Under the pieces are notes generated by a model. That model saw only the letters and a list, made by a program, of their open reading frames with translations. It did not search any database and was not told where the DNA came from. A DNA stretch of 64,000 nt from Phragmites australis (taxonomy: Eukaryota > Streptophyta > Magnoliopsida > Poales > Poaceae): NCBI RefSeq assembly GCF_958298935.1, contig NC_084929.1:30569501-30633500 (forward strand). The letters are read 5' to 3'. Numbering within the stretch: the stretch's first letter is position 1; the number at the start of each line of letters is the position of its first letter. A program made the translations under genes and the position numbers. This document shows positions 22,897-34,986 of this stretch, in pieces.

Positions 22897-23156
22897 CTCG
22901 ACTTCAATTCACCCCGCGGCCGGCCGCCGATCGATCAGCACGTACGTACGCACGGTCACGGCAGGCAGGCAAGTGGGCGGGCGCTCTCTAGTGTGGTGCT
23001 CTCTTGAAGGGTTGTAATGAGGAGTTGCGTGGTAGTTCGGGTCTAGCTAGCAGGAGGCCATGGAAGACGTCCCTAGTTGTGGTGTGGTAGGGTGGAGGTT
23101 TGGTGGGGGAGGCCAACCGGGGAGCTTCGGGTTGAGGAGGGGACGCCGGGGCGGGG

Positions 23157-23163
23157 CTTTATA
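23157..23163 (-). promoter_or_regulatory. TATA box of the SKU5-similar gene
   Basis: Minus strand TATAAAG inside CGCGCTATAAAGCCCCG, 261 bases upstream of the ATG. This implies a 5' UTR of about 230 nt. Confidence 0.55.
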
Positions 23164-23239
23164 GCGCGTGCGAGCTCTGCGTAATTAGGACGTCGCCCGA
23201 GTGTGTTGTGGCAGGTCGCGCGCGCGGAGCGGGCGGCTT

Positions 23240-23560
23240 GGTCGCGCGTCCTCCCATTCCTGGCCGCTGTCCCTGTGCTCCCCGCCGTTGCCGCGCCTCC
23301 CTCCCTCCGTGCGCTTGACCTGTTCCTGCGTCCCCAGCTGGCTTTTACCTGTTGGGTTGCATGGATCAACTCAGCATTGCTTCGAAGACCCACGGCGAAC
23401 TGACCACCGGCAGCCAGCAGGGCAGGGGCAGTAGCATCGATCGTCGTCCATGGAACTTCCAGGGAAAAAGCCAGAGTACACGCAGGTTGGGCCACAGCCT
23501 AGCAGGAAGTCCAAAGCTGAATATTTTTATATATTTTATTTCTCTGATATTTTCAAGAAT
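23240..23560. other. Upstream region of the SKU5-similar gene
   Basis: GC-rich, then mixed sequence. Only short overlapping open frames; no gene or repeat recognised. Confidence 0.4.
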
Positions 23561-24639
23561 ACATTGCCGTTTTAAAAAATAGTATGTCTAATCTACCGTT
23601 ATCCATTCGAGGGATGAGATTTCGTAGGTTCCGACCGTCAACGAATTAAATAAATGGAGAGAAGAAGATTGGGTGAGATCAAGTTCTCGTCCGCTGAATA
23701 GGAGAGACCTTCCTGTCGCTCGTTCAGTGGGCGACATGTTGTACTCACCTATTAAACGGGCGATATGCAGAATTTTATTTTTTTAATTTAACTTTTTTAT
23801 ACGGTAATTTGAAAAATAGTGCGCAATTATTCGACGAGAAATGTTAGTTATGCAAATAGTTATCGATAGTGGTTATTGTTTTGAAAATTTTGATTCGATA
23901 TAAATTTGTCGATATTTGTTTATTTATTTGATGTAAAATTATATGAGTAACTTTTTAGTAAAGTAATATTGGTAGGATACAAAATCTAATTTTTTGAACA
24001 ATTGTAGTTGTGAAACACTATTAGCATAGAACCCAACACGGATGTTACATAAACTGACAAGTATTACATGCGACATGGGGTTTATCGTCGCTGCATGAAA
24101 GGATCCTAACCATAAAAAGATGACAGCAACAAATATTGACATGTACGGTACGCCTAAAAACTAACATAATATCATGGTGCTGCTAATCCTAACATACCTT
24201 AGAAAATGAAAAAATACCGGATTACAATATATGCTCTCTAGTGAGTGCACCTAGGATATTTGCTCTTTTGCAGGGCTTCGGGGGCCTCCGTCTTAGCGCA
24301 ACGGACCCTCTCCCGCTTCCATTCCCTCTTTGATTCACGTGCTTCAGCCGCAGTGCGCTACTTTGTTATCTTCCTCATGAGCTACTCCTCCTGACACTTT
24401 AGTCGTAGTTCCTTCTGCTCTTACTCGTACTCTCAGCGTTCGTACGCTTCCCTCTTCCACCGCATGATCATGTCGATCCACCGCTTCTAGTGCTTATTTT
24501 GCTCCATATCGAGCTATTCCATTAAGTCACAGATATGTGGAGTAGACTAAACAAATGAAAGAAGATAGTAGATTAGTAAGACAGTGCATGAAATAATATA
24601 GAAAGTGTCACATGAGTGGTCTATGTCACTATACTGGTG

Positions 24640-24800
24640 GGTACTCGTACGGTCCATATCGAGACTTATCGTACTGGTAGTTGGCACACATGAAAAAGCG
24701 TAGACTATATGTGTAGGAGATGTCCTGTGATTTGCAAAGCCTACAAGAGTTGCCACATAAGTACATCGGCGGTTCGACCCCCTGAGGGATGAAAATCTCC
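24640..24800 (-). pseudogene. Transposon-associated zinc-finger (GRF-like) fragment
   Basis: One minus-strand frame reads YSLRFFMCANYQYDKSRYGP, followed by YEYPPV. It resembles the G-R-F/MRFFMCANY zinc-finger fragments found in second reading frames of grass transposons. It is too short for a firm family call. Confidence 0.4.
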
Positions 24801-25809
24801 TAATGTTTCTTGGGTGGACTTCGGTGGAGTTGAGGAAGACATTGCAGTTGAGAGAGCTAAGAAATGAGTGGTGTATCAATGGATGAGGGTGGGGTTATTT
24901 ATAGTGGCTGGGGGCTGGTGCAAGGACTGAGTGTATGGGCTTGCATGAGGGCTAGTGCATAGGATTCGCTGTAAAAGCTAGAAAAGTTGTGGCATTAATG
25001 ATTCACAGAGATTCTCTGTGAAAGTTGTTGCTTGGTGTGGTCATTTCTTTCTGCAAAAGTTTAGCAAGGAGTTATTGTTGTCTATGCATGGAAGACAAGA
25101 AATCCTATAGAATCATTGGGCTTAGAAAAATGTATTGGTACAATGATAAAACCTAGCCATTTCATTGAACAAAATAAAGTACATCATAAATAAGGGTCAT
25201 CGTAAATATTCATTGTCTATCTGTAGATACAATACATAAGATAATATGCACTGACTCGTACACATTCTACGATAAGTTATAATAGCATGTAATACTCCAT
25301 CGTTAAACGAAGCATGCCTTATGGAAAGATAGATTGTCGGGTGCAAGAAAATATCTACTAGGTATATGGAAAAGATGGAGGCTTCTCATCCAGATATTCC
25401 TAGTGGATCTCTTGGAAGTTGTATCCATGGGGGTAGGGCTTGCTGCACACATATCATTATATCATTCCGTGTGCCACAGGCCTCGGCACAACCGATACAC
25501 CGCACACGCATTGTGGAGGACCTGCATGTTACCGCATGTAGTGAGGTACTTATCACACCACTCTTCATTGAGCTCTTGTAGTCTCATCTTCGGCCGTTCA
25601 ACATCCCCGCACCTCATTGCCTCAGCCTCATCATAATTGTAGTTAATGTTCGCATACTCTTCTTCATCCACGTACCATTCGTACTTGTAACTAGGCTTGT
25701 CATACTATTGGAGGGAATCAGGTGAATTAGATAAAATTCGTAGCACGGTAGGATATCATGTACACTTACCACACAACAAAACCAAGCAACCGCGGCAAGC
25801 GGGAATGTT

Positions 25810-25995
25810 TTCAGGCTTGCTATTATACCGCAGTCGCATCATGGCGTGCATGCCTCGTGCTCTTCTATCTCCAACTCCATCTCCCTCTTCTTCTGCTCTT
25901 GGTCCTCATTTCTCCTTTGTTCTTCATCCTCATGCTTGCATCTGTCAAGGATGTCGCGCCATAGCTCGTAAGGGCCCATTTTGTCCTTACCCTTG
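25810..25995 (-). pseudogene. Charged coiled-coil fragment of a transposon protein
   Basis: The minus strand reads KGKDKMGPYELWRDILDRCK and then a Glu/Arg/Lys-rich stretch (EDEEQRRNEDQEQKKREMEL) typical of a coiled coil. It lies in the same strand and cluster as the other transposon remnants. No known domain. Confidence 0.4.
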
Positions 25996-27469
25996 TCGAA
26001 CCCGAAAACCATAGAAGGGATTGTGTTGGACTATGTTGGAGAAGAAGTAGTCATGAATGAGTTACCCTTATATACACAAGGGGGTTATACTGTTAGGAAC
26101 TGTCGGATGTGTTGGAGGAGGAGTTATTGCGATGCAAGGGTGGGTCTCAGGGATTCCTTTCGTGTGGATGTTGAAATTGTCCGCTGACAGAGAGAGAAAT
26201 ATGTGCGGTACTATAGAAGAAGGGATAAGGTCACGGGCGAGTGTTTCCTCATCATTTTACTACGTGAAGTCAGGATGTGTCCAAGCTATAGGATAGGATG
26301 CTTAAAGCTCTGTCTTGTGGTCACTTCGTGTGTGAAGCTTGAGTCGTGATAGAGGTGTTGTTATTTTATGGTTAAAGATAAGTCGTGTGGTCACTTTATG
26401 TCTAAAGTGTGAGTCACGATAGATATGTTGTGTTGTAGCAAGGTGTTGTCATTTCATGCTAAAAGATGAGCATTTCGTCACTTCTTGTCTAAAGCACCAT
26501 GTTCTTGTTTGAAGCATTTGACAGTGATGCCTTTTTACTCAATGATAAATGATATTTACAAAAAGTTGAGTATACATCTGATTGCATCTATTTTGCAAAA
26601 CAATGTAAAGAAAGAACATGTGTTGCCGCATATATCCACTACTACCAGGACATCTTGTATATAAACACAACCCAATCGATTCTCTACTCACACATCTCCT
26701 GACCTCAAATTGAATAGAGAGAATAGCGTATCCTCATCCTCTCGATGATCCAATCGATCCATCACCTCCACACCCCCATTTAGACGTATATGGTAGAGAT
26801 TTCTACGGAAACCACAATGTTCTTCCTTGCTCGTTGTGGCCGCCATATCGACATGGAGATGAAGATGTAGTCCAACTTTATGAGCATTTCGGTGACACAA
26901 GACATCGATTTTTCTATTGTCCACATTTCAGAGTACGAAGCAATTATACTCGCCTTCTTTCCTATTTTCGCAACACCATTTACTTGTCTCATCTATATTT
27001 TTTTCCAGATGGATGATTATGGGTTCCAGTACTAGATTGACCTGTGCATAGAACCACACATTCAAGAATATATCTGTCACCTTCACGTCGTCATCGAAGA
27101 ACTACAGGAACAATTGCCCCAAGAGAGAGCCAGAAACGTTAGAAGAAGCTATATCTTGCCTCTCATGGAAGGTCAGAGGAACAACTGGGAGTAATATTGA
27201 TGTGATTTTGCGGTAGGCAGAGGATTTAATTTTGTATTTTACGTGTACTATTTTTCATTCCCTAAGACATGTAAGGTGAAGCGCCGGTACACCACAAAGG
27301 GTATCGTATATGCCATCATACGTTCGGTCGACATATTTTCATGCCACTGTGATGAAATGGTCGTTGTATGAGTAGTTTGAAGAAAGATATTATGACAGTA
27401 ACAATAATATAGTACTTTAAAGAAAGACCATTACATAACACCATAAAAGTAGCAATGACATAGCTACCT

Positions 27470-27585
27470 CAAGTTATGTCCCCTCTTAGGGATGAGGCCC
27501 TTGGTCGCATTCGTCCTCGGAACCCTGCGCCTCCTCGCTCTTACCTGGTTAGCTGAGTACGTGAGGTGGTCTGGTGGAATGATCG
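27470..27585 (-). pseudogene. C-terminal tail of a plant-mobile-domain protein (copy 2)
   Basis: The minus-strand frame PDHLTYSANQVRARRRRVPR parallels LPDPLTYSTDHMRARGHRIP at about 31790-31680. The two are diverged duplicates of the same protein end. Copy 2 is cut by an inserted LTR fragment at 27585. Confidence 0.5.
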
Positions 27586-28930
27586 GTAGAAGTCGAATGA
27601 CAGTGATGCCATTGTTCGCGAGCATAGGGCTCACTTATAGTTTACAAATACTTTAGTGTTGAGATGACCGGATGAGTGGTGAGTATAAGGCGAGATGTGG
27701 GCAGTGTTAGGGGTGTTTTCTGTTCAAGAGGAGTCCTCATAGCAGTTCGGGAAAGGAACCTGGACACCGTAGATCGCTTTGCATCGTTTAAGCACTAACT
27801 GTTGGCCGCCGTTGGCTTTAGCACTTACCATACTCACTATATGCTGATCTAATAGTAAGGCGAGCCGAATACCTTTGTAGCTATGATCATTTGGGCCTGT
27901 TCACGGGCTTGTAGGGGCTTCTAGTTTGCTCCAGGAGTAGTTCTAGATATCCCCGTGTCGAGCGATGCACGATCCAAATGGTTGGAGCTTATTAGGGAAG
28001 GTTATCATGAGTACCCCCCCCCCCTAGTGTGCACTTTAGCGGGTGGCACAAGCTGAATGGTCCTCGTGTCATATGGGTAAAGTAGTATCCCCTGTAGGGT
28101 GTAAAAACAGTTCAAACTACCGTGCTCTCGGTCATGAGCATGCCTTATATCCATGCACACCATCGTAGACTCATAAGTTGTTGTTTGTGGTTGGATATGT
28201 TGGTCATAGTGGAGATGGTTCGTGTTAGATATCTGTTCATGATGGTTTCAGTTACTTTTATGTATAGCTAGTTATTGCAGGGTATAATTGTATTGTTGTT
28301 GGTTATGTTTAGATACTCACACATATGTGTCTAGGTTGCGGGCGCATATGTTTTACTTAACCTTATAGCCTTTTTCCTTGCTAATGGTCCAATGCATAAT
28401 CCTTAAAGTTGGGTTATTTATATGTACCCTATATGAATTAAGTCTTGCGAGTACCTTCGTACTTAGCTGCTGAACAGGTTTTGCAGGTGAGAAAGAGACG
28501 GTGTTTGGCTACTTCACGCCCGCCGATGCTAGCGGCGGGAATGAGTAGGCAACTACTCAGAGGTCGCGCTTTTGGGGTGAAGCCTAAGGGCATATGGATT
28601 CACCCATCTTTTGCTGTCTTTAGATTTTGTTTCCACTGCGTAGTTTCTATTTTCGCTAGAAGTTGATCAGTTTTAGTATCCTTCTAGATCTCTTTTGCTG
28701 TAAATTGTTAAACTTGTAAATATTTAAGAACTTGTAATATGATTTAATTACTCGCTCTTTATTAAGCTTAGTTATGATTGCTTATGTTGGAAAGGTATGT
28801 GTTCCAATCTTAGGCACAAAACACATGCCATGACTATCGGGATGATATTCTGATTAATCATCGAGGTTGTGATTATAAATAATGATCCTACTGATGATTA
28901 ATTAGAATATTGTTTGGACGGTTCCTCACA
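27585..28930 (+). mobile_element. 5'-truncated LTR related to the solo LTR at 51654-55031
   Basis: Its sequence follows 53665-55031 closely from TAGAAGTCGAA to the shared end GGACGGTTCCTCACA. This includes the GATGATATTCTG...TTAATCAT block and the TTTGGCTACTTC region. Only the 3' 1.35 kb of the LTR is present; the 5' end is missing. Confidence 0.75.
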
Positions 28931-29144
28931 GAGCATGGCTTCTGTAGTAGCATCGGCTTGTAGTAGGTGCAAATGCACCTGTCATCGAAGATGGTGCACT
29001 CATGGATAACTCTCTCACACTTGCCCCCTCTCCTTCCTTTGTCCATACATAGAATTTCATATTTGTATTGTGCAATTCTCATGATCTTTACCTGTGCATC
29101 TTTGTATTCTCCTCCTTGTCTTCCATGTACTTAGTCATCCATAA

Positions 29145-30630
29145 ATCATATCAGCATTATTCAACGTCATGTGCGCTACTGCATAGCTGTCCCTGAAATA
29201 CTTGCATACCCCTTGAAGTATGAACTCTACAATACCCACCAGCGGCAACCCCCTCACATCTTTCATCACCCAGTTGTAAACCTCTGCTAAATTTGTAGTC
29301 ATAATGTCGTACCTAGCCCCATTTGTATCATAGAGAAGAGCTCACTTTTCCTTTGACTCATTCTCAATCTGCTCATTAAATGGCCTGATAGGTGACCCGG
29401 TCCTCCATGTGATGCTAGATTCATTGTCCTTTGGCAGGGACTCAAGAGGTATTGGTTTATCCTTTGGCCCCCTCATGGGCCTCCCTGTGTTTGCTTCTTC
29501 ATCAGCTCATCCAGTGTCTTCCAAAGGACATCAAATTTCTGCTGCTGGTTCTGACCGCATAACCGCTTGAACATGTTCATGAGGTTCTTGTTCTTGAATT
29601 GGCGGAAGAAATTTGCACCCAAATACCTTATGCACCACCTACTCTACAGATCTGGCCACACAAGTCCAATCAAGCCATTGTTCGTTTTATTTTGCAGATC
29701 CAGAATTGCCTTGGGCATCCCAGCATGTTGGTCATGTATAATGCACACGTTCGGCCGAGCAGATTATCATCCTTACAAGCTATAGGATCCAATACCAACT
29801 TCTACTGTCCTCACCCTCCACAAATGCAAAGGCTAACGGTAGAACTTGATTGTTCTCATCGACCCCAATAGTAGTTACGATATGTCCCGTGAACTTGTCG
29901 GTAGGGAAGTGTCGTCGATGCACAAGATAGGCTGACAATTCTTGAAAGTTTCGATACATTCCCCTATTACAAAGAAACATCGCTTCATGACATACTTGCC
30001 AGGTTTGGATAGCAATGTGTACTTATCAATGTCGTAATACGTCCCCAGGTTCCTTCGAGTAATGGTCTTCAGCAAATATGGCATATTGTCATACGACACT
30101 TTGTAGGTCCCGAACCTCATCTTGATTGCCTTCCTCTTCGCCCTACATGCCTTGTTATAGCCGATAGTGTACTTGTAATCCTCAATTCGTCTGATTATGG
30201 ACTCCTATTTGTAGTTCAGGTTATTCACAATCTGGGCATACCTCACATTGGCGACAAAGGATGAGGTTATGTTCCTATGGCTGGGCTCAAGTTCGTCCAT
30301 CATGCTCGACCACAATCGACACCTCTCAATATTCAACCCACTTCCCCTTGAAGCCGTGAACCCGCCACAGGCAACCCTTATTCACGCACTTGACATCATA
30401 TTCCTTCTTGCTTAATTTGACAACATAAAACTATCGTTGAAGCGATGTCACCCATTGAGTCACATCATCCTTCATAGCCTGACAGGTAGGATACCTAGCA
30501 CCTTGAGTCACCTCATTTTGCGTATACTCCCAGGCCACTTGATTTCCCTCATTCATCACAAGGTTGTTAAAGTTAGGATTGTCCCAGTCCACGAGAACTG
30601 GAGCATCGTCCTCATCATCCAAGATGTCAT
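29145..30630 (-). pseudogene. Mutator-like (MuDR/MURA) transposase, disrupted
   Basis: Pieces appear in correct order on the minus strand. First, an acidic N-terminal part (MDDEDDAPVLVDWDNP, 30622). Then a zinc-finger DNA-binding block (YDVKCVNKGCLWRVHGFKG, near 30390). Next, the start of the catalytic core (QPILCIDDT, then TTIGVDENNQVLPLAFAFVE with SWYW, near 29920-29790). Then FKNKNLMNMFKRLCGQN-type sequence near 29590, and LAEVYNWVMKDVRGLPLVGI near 29290-29220. The canonical first catalytic Asp block (ILCIDGT) reads CIDDT. Several stops and at least one frameshift near 29880-29930 interrupt it. It is a dead copy of the transposase of Mutator-like elements. Confidence 0.8.
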
Positions 30631-31369
30631 ACTCAGAGATTCGTTAGCCTCACGATCATCCCGCTCCATCTTTTCAATTAGAGAAGGGATTCTTTCCCCC
30701 TCGTCTGCCTCACCGGTAGGTTTATTCGAATAATCTGGTAAATGTGCACCATCCGAATAGACATCCTCCTCATACTCTTCCTCATCACTCTCCTCCTCCG
30801 TGTACCCCTACCATGTATCTCCCTAACTGCCTCCTTATTCTTCCATTACACAAGCAACATAGGAGACCAACATCTGTGCACAATATCCTGCAGGTACCTC
30901 TTCCATACTTCATCTTCAAAGAGTGGGAACACCTCCTAATATATGCCTTCTCTGTAACGATTGCCCACAATGCTAATGGTCATCTCTTGAATCCCGAGGT
31001 CTATTTTGAAACCATGCATTAATCAGGTATACAAGTATCTAACACTTTTGTGCATAGGTCTGGAGATACCCTTGTCTATTGACTGAAATACAGACAATAC
31101 TACCCATTTTAGACTATATAATATTTCATTGTCCCCATAAAAAATCATAAACTAACACATATCCGACATACTTGACAACCATCAATAAAAACCCTAATAT
31201 TATTGCAACAAAACATAAATAATTATGTAAAACTACATCTACAATGGAAAATTCATTACAAACATAGCGATAGAGCAACATGGCGAGATCTGCGTCATTT
31301 TTTATTCTTATATTTTTTAATCAAAAAATTGCAAATATACACGTTTGTTTTGGAAAATTGCAAATATAG

Positions 31370-31400
31370 ACTCATGTCGCCCGCTCAACAGGCGATAGAG
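31370..31400. repeat. Hairpin motif TCGCCCGCTCAACAGGCGA
   Basis: A 5-bp stem (TCGCC/GGCGA) with a short loop, preceded by GACTCATG. Related hairpins occur at about 23720-23775, 48465-48515 and 59085-59110, each with AT-rich TTGCAAATAT-like flanks. Confidence 0.5.
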
Positions 31401-31569
31401 CGGTGTGGGCTGTCAGCATGGACAGACCCTTGCAACGAGTGACATATACCTATTAAAAAAGAAATTAGGATTGATTTTAAAATAGAAAATTCTGATTTTT
31501 TAGAATTGATTAATTTTTTTATATTTTGACATCGTAATCCTGACGGAACAGTTGAGTGGAGTCCTATGT

Positions 31570-33200
31570 CACGATGCTGACGGAGGACAGGAGTTGAAAA
31601 AATAAACTGAATGTAGGATACTAACATAGTAGAATAATATGTGCATAATATAAGATATAAGCAACGTAATCCCTAAACTACTCCCTAACTGTGTCCCCAC
31701 TTTGGGACGATCCCCTATTCTTGGAATCCTGTGGCCCCTTGCTCTCATGTGGTCCGTTGAGTATGTGAGAGGGTCCGGCAGGATGACTATCCGCGGAGGC
31801 TGACCGCTGGGAACTGGCGTCACCTACTCCTCCTAGGTTTGTTGCGTGCCTATGAGAGGTGCGTCGCCTAGCTGGGAGGGCATAATCTTGTCCTACGTAT
31901 GACCCGGCCCGAGGAAGACGTCAAAGCCAGTCGAGAAGTTTGTGGTACCCTCCCTGATGACCTGCTCAAGGTACTACATCGTAGCATGTATGCCATCGAA
32001 ATCCTCAATCTTTGCATGTGGTTTACAGAGAAAACCATGTTAGCATGAATTGTGAATGTGAAATTAATGAAGTACATAATGTATTCTTGACATAGGTACC
32101 TGGCTCTCTAGCACCAGTGTAAAACGATCTGGAGGAGCTGTTGTCATAATGCTCACCGGGACCAGTGTAAGACAGTCTAGAGGAGCTATCACCGTAATGC
32201 TCACTAGCACAAGTGTAATACAACCTGGAGGAGCTACTGCAGTAGTGCTCAGCGTACGTCAGATCTAGTGGCATCATCGCGAAGGGGTGGAACAGAAGGC
32301 GTCTAAGCCGGTCAAGCGGTGGGGGGTTGATAAGCAATGTCTGGAGTGGACCTACAAGTGAACATCTTCATGATCTTCTGCACCTTCTCATAGATCATGT
32401 GGAACACACTATGTATTTTGGAGGAAGGGACATCTATTATATTGTCTAGTCACTCGATGTTAGTGCCGGCCTCCACCCCTATCTGTTACACGAGGTCCCT
32501 CTACAAAAAAATATTATGTAGGTTGATACAAGTTCTTTGTAAGTTAAATTTAGCGTACAACTATTGTTGGTGTTGATTAAATGTACCGCCAATGATTGAG
32601 CCTGGTCTCTGTTCACCGAATAAGTATCCTGCACGTGCGCCACATGAGTCTGAACCTTAGACGATGTGTACGTCACTTGTGGGTCCATGTCTGAGGTAGA
32701 AAACAAGTCAGGTAGTCCATGAATGCCTCCTTACCAGTCCTCATCAACCATGCCCTCTGCCCCGTCATCCTAGTGCGCTATCAACTATTGAATACGTGGC
32801 GCCCACAGGGTAGTTAACGACGTACCCTTCTGTGACATCTTGCAAGATGAGTTAATACATAAGATAAGGTGTGTGACTGAATATTCAAAGAAATGAATCA
32901 TAAAATGTACATGTGCACGTGAGCAGGCATGATTTAGACGAGGGTAGGGAACTATTGGTACCGATCAAATTGACACATAATCTGATGCGCCGTGTAGTCC
33001 TCGACGAAGATGATGGCATTCATTGTTAGCCATTATTCTCAGTCTCGTGTGCACAATGAAGACAATCCATAGGGGGTACATCTGAATATGCCCTCGTAGG
33101 TGTACGGGGTCCACCTCACGTCACCGATCATGAGGTCGTCAAACAGGGCAATGAAGTCTAGGTACGCCTTGTACATCTGGACATTGGCCCATGTAGCCTG
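31570..33200 (-). pseudogene. Plant mobile domain (PMD/MAIN-like) transposon protein, disrupted
   Basis: The minus strand near 33200-33050 reads ATWANVQMYKAYLDFIALFD, then DVRWTPYTYEGIF and SSLCTRD, the pattern of the plant mobile domain (aminotransferase-like PMD). Near 33020 VEDYTAHQIMCQFDRYQ continues it. The C-terminal half carries three 48-bp coding repeats (32113-32255, unit EHYGDSSSRLSYTGPG) and ends near LPDPLTYSTDHMRARGHR. Stops and frame changes separate the pieces. PMD proteins are carried by Mutator-like and Gypsy elements. The next element upstream on this strand, a TRIM at 33240, abuts its start. Confidence 0.6.
32113..32255 (-). repeat. Three 48-bp tandem repeats in the PMD remnant
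   Basis: Units 32113-32160, 32161-32208 and 32209-32255 share ACCAGTGTAA...CTGGAGGAGCT. They keep frame and encode a 16-residue Ser-rich repeat. Confidence 0.8.
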
Positions 33201-33239
33201 CATAGAGAAAGCTCATTAGACAAACAAATTAATAGATTC

Positions 33240-33640
33240 TTTTGGAATATTTCCATATTGGTTGTGGAAGGGCAATACGTCCAACTTAAAACTAGGGAGG
33301 CTCTCACCACATCGGCTAGCTTTTGGGGTGTAGAAAAGGCATTTCGATGTCACAATTGATATCAGAGCCCAATCCACAAGGTGTGGCTACAATCTTTGGC
33401 CTGATGGATATGAGTGTGTGTGAAGATCCGATGGACCGTTTGTGCCAGTGGACATGGCCTGAGGGACCGTCAATGTACGGTGAAGGGGCGGTGAATAACT
33501 AAGGGATCTGTATGAATGGGGAGATTGTTGGAATAGTCTCACATTGGTTGTGAAAGGACAATGCACCCAACTTAAAACTGGGGAGTCCCTCACCTCATCG
33601 GCTAGGTTTTAGGGTGTAGAAATGCCCTTTTGATCTTGCA
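33240..33640 (+). mobile_element. TRIM (terminal-repeat retrotransposon in miniature), 401 bp
   Basis: Two 115-bp direct repeats (33240-33354 and 33526-33640) share GGTTGTG, CCAACTTAAAACT and CATCGGCTAG blocks. The left LTR is followed by TGATATCAGAGCCC (33357-33370), a primer site for initiator Met-tRNA with one change. The right LTR starts TGTTGGAATAG directly after a polypurine tract AATGGGGAGAT. Flanks ATTCT and ATTAC match 3 of 5. The 170-bp interior codes for nothing, as in grass SMART/TRIM elements. Confidence 0.82.
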
Positions 33641-34478
33641 ATTACATATTTTCTTTTTCAATCTCTCTCATATTCTATGAGGTGTGGAGCAAGAAGGTGT
33701 GTAATAATGACAATCCACGTTGCTGATTTTACAACTTGTGCCCCTGAGCTGAGGCCCTTTTCTGTTTATTTTTAGCTTCTTTTCTTCCTTGCTTTAGGTC
33801 ATTATGTCAATATTGGCAAGTGAATTGCTTTGCTACTTTTGTCCATTTTCAGTAACAAATGAAAATGGTGATTATATTGTTGGCCTATAAGGATAAGGTA
33901 AAGAATGGGCTAGAATGAAGTGATTATTCTTCCACCAATATTATCACTATGAATCTTCTTTCAATGATCATCAGATGACATATTCATTGAGATAACAAAA
34001 ACAAGGTGCACAATGGTGATAGGGAGGTTATTCTACTTTTGCCATTTATGAGCCCACATATATATGATAGTTATGATGTTTTGTGCCCTAATCTGCGAGA
34101 CTCTAGGAGAATTTAAATTGATTTTACAATCCAAAGTGATAGATGGTTGTCTCTTTTCAGGAATTTAAGTTGAATTTGTAGTTTAGAGATCTGTCTCGGC
34201 ACTATACTTCTCACCATGGCTTTCCAATTCAAATACATTGACTGATGATAGGAGGCCACATATTGGCAAATGAATCATTCTACTACTTTGTTGTTTTTGT
34301 CTATTTTCAGTTATAGATGCGGATTATTTTGTTGGCATATGATGATGAGTCAAAGGGTGGGCTAGGATAAAGTGATTATTTTGCATCATTATCCTAGTTA
34401 TGTTTAGGCAATTAATTATTCCATCATGTCTGTCATGATTAGTATTCACTTGTTTTTGTCATTGTGTATATTAGAGAG
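33641..34478. other. Intergenic, no gene recognised
   Basis: AT-rich. A phrase of about 40 bases (GGCAAGTGAATTGCTT... / GGCAAATGAATCATTC..., then TATTTTCAGTTA) recurs about 440 bp apart (33820 and 34265), suggesting an old internal duplication. Class unknown. Confidence 0.4.
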
Positions 34479-34986
34479 TGAAGGTTTATCTAACCCTAAA
34501 TGTGGTTTTGATAATTAATGACAATACCAATGGATTAACAATTGTGTAGAAAATTGTTAGTAGGTTGTTTCATAGGAGATGCATGATTGATAGAGCATGA
34601 ATTCATTGAGGAATGTCATATGATCAAGAGAGATGCATCGAAATGAATGAGCTCTAGGTGATGCTTATGTGATGAAGGAGAAGCTAAAGTGGAAGAGATC
34701 TCGAAGGTTGAGAATGGTCACAATAGGGATATTGAAGGTTTATCTATCTCTAAGTGTGATTTTGGTAATTAATGACAATACATATAGATTAATAATTGTG
34801 TTGAGAATTGTTAATAGGTTATTCCATAGGAGATGCATGATTGATAGAGCATTAATTCATTGAGGAATATCGTGTGATCAAGAGAGATGCATCGAGATGA
34901 ATGAGCTCTAGGTGATGCTTATGTGATGAAGCTAGAGTGGAAGAGATCTCGGAGATTGAGAATAGTTTCAATAAGATTGATAATAA
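34479..34986 (+). repeat. 254-bp tandem duplication at the start of the solo LTR
   Basis: TGAAGGTTTATCT occurs at 34479 and 34733. The following ~240 bases, including GAGATGCATGATTGATAGAGCAT and ATGAGCTCTAGGTGATGCTTATG, are repeated with small differences. Confidence 0.85.

Larger units (their letters stand above)
23561..33239 (-). mobile_element. Decayed Mutator-like / plant-mobile-domain transposon complex
   Basis: About 9.7 kb holds minus-strand remnants of transposon proteins: GRF-like zinc finger (24640-24800), charged coiled-coil (25810-25995), plant-mobile-domain C-terminus (27470-27585), MuDR-type transposase (29145-30630), and a second plant-mobile-domain protein (31570-33200). A hairpin-like motif TCGCCC...GGCGA near 31375 recurs, inverted, near 23720-23780, so some of this may be one element with inverted ends. 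I could not fix its boundaries or a 9-bp target duplication. An LTR fragment (27585-28930) is inserted. Every coding block carries stops or frameshifts, so nothing here is functional. Confidence 0.6.
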
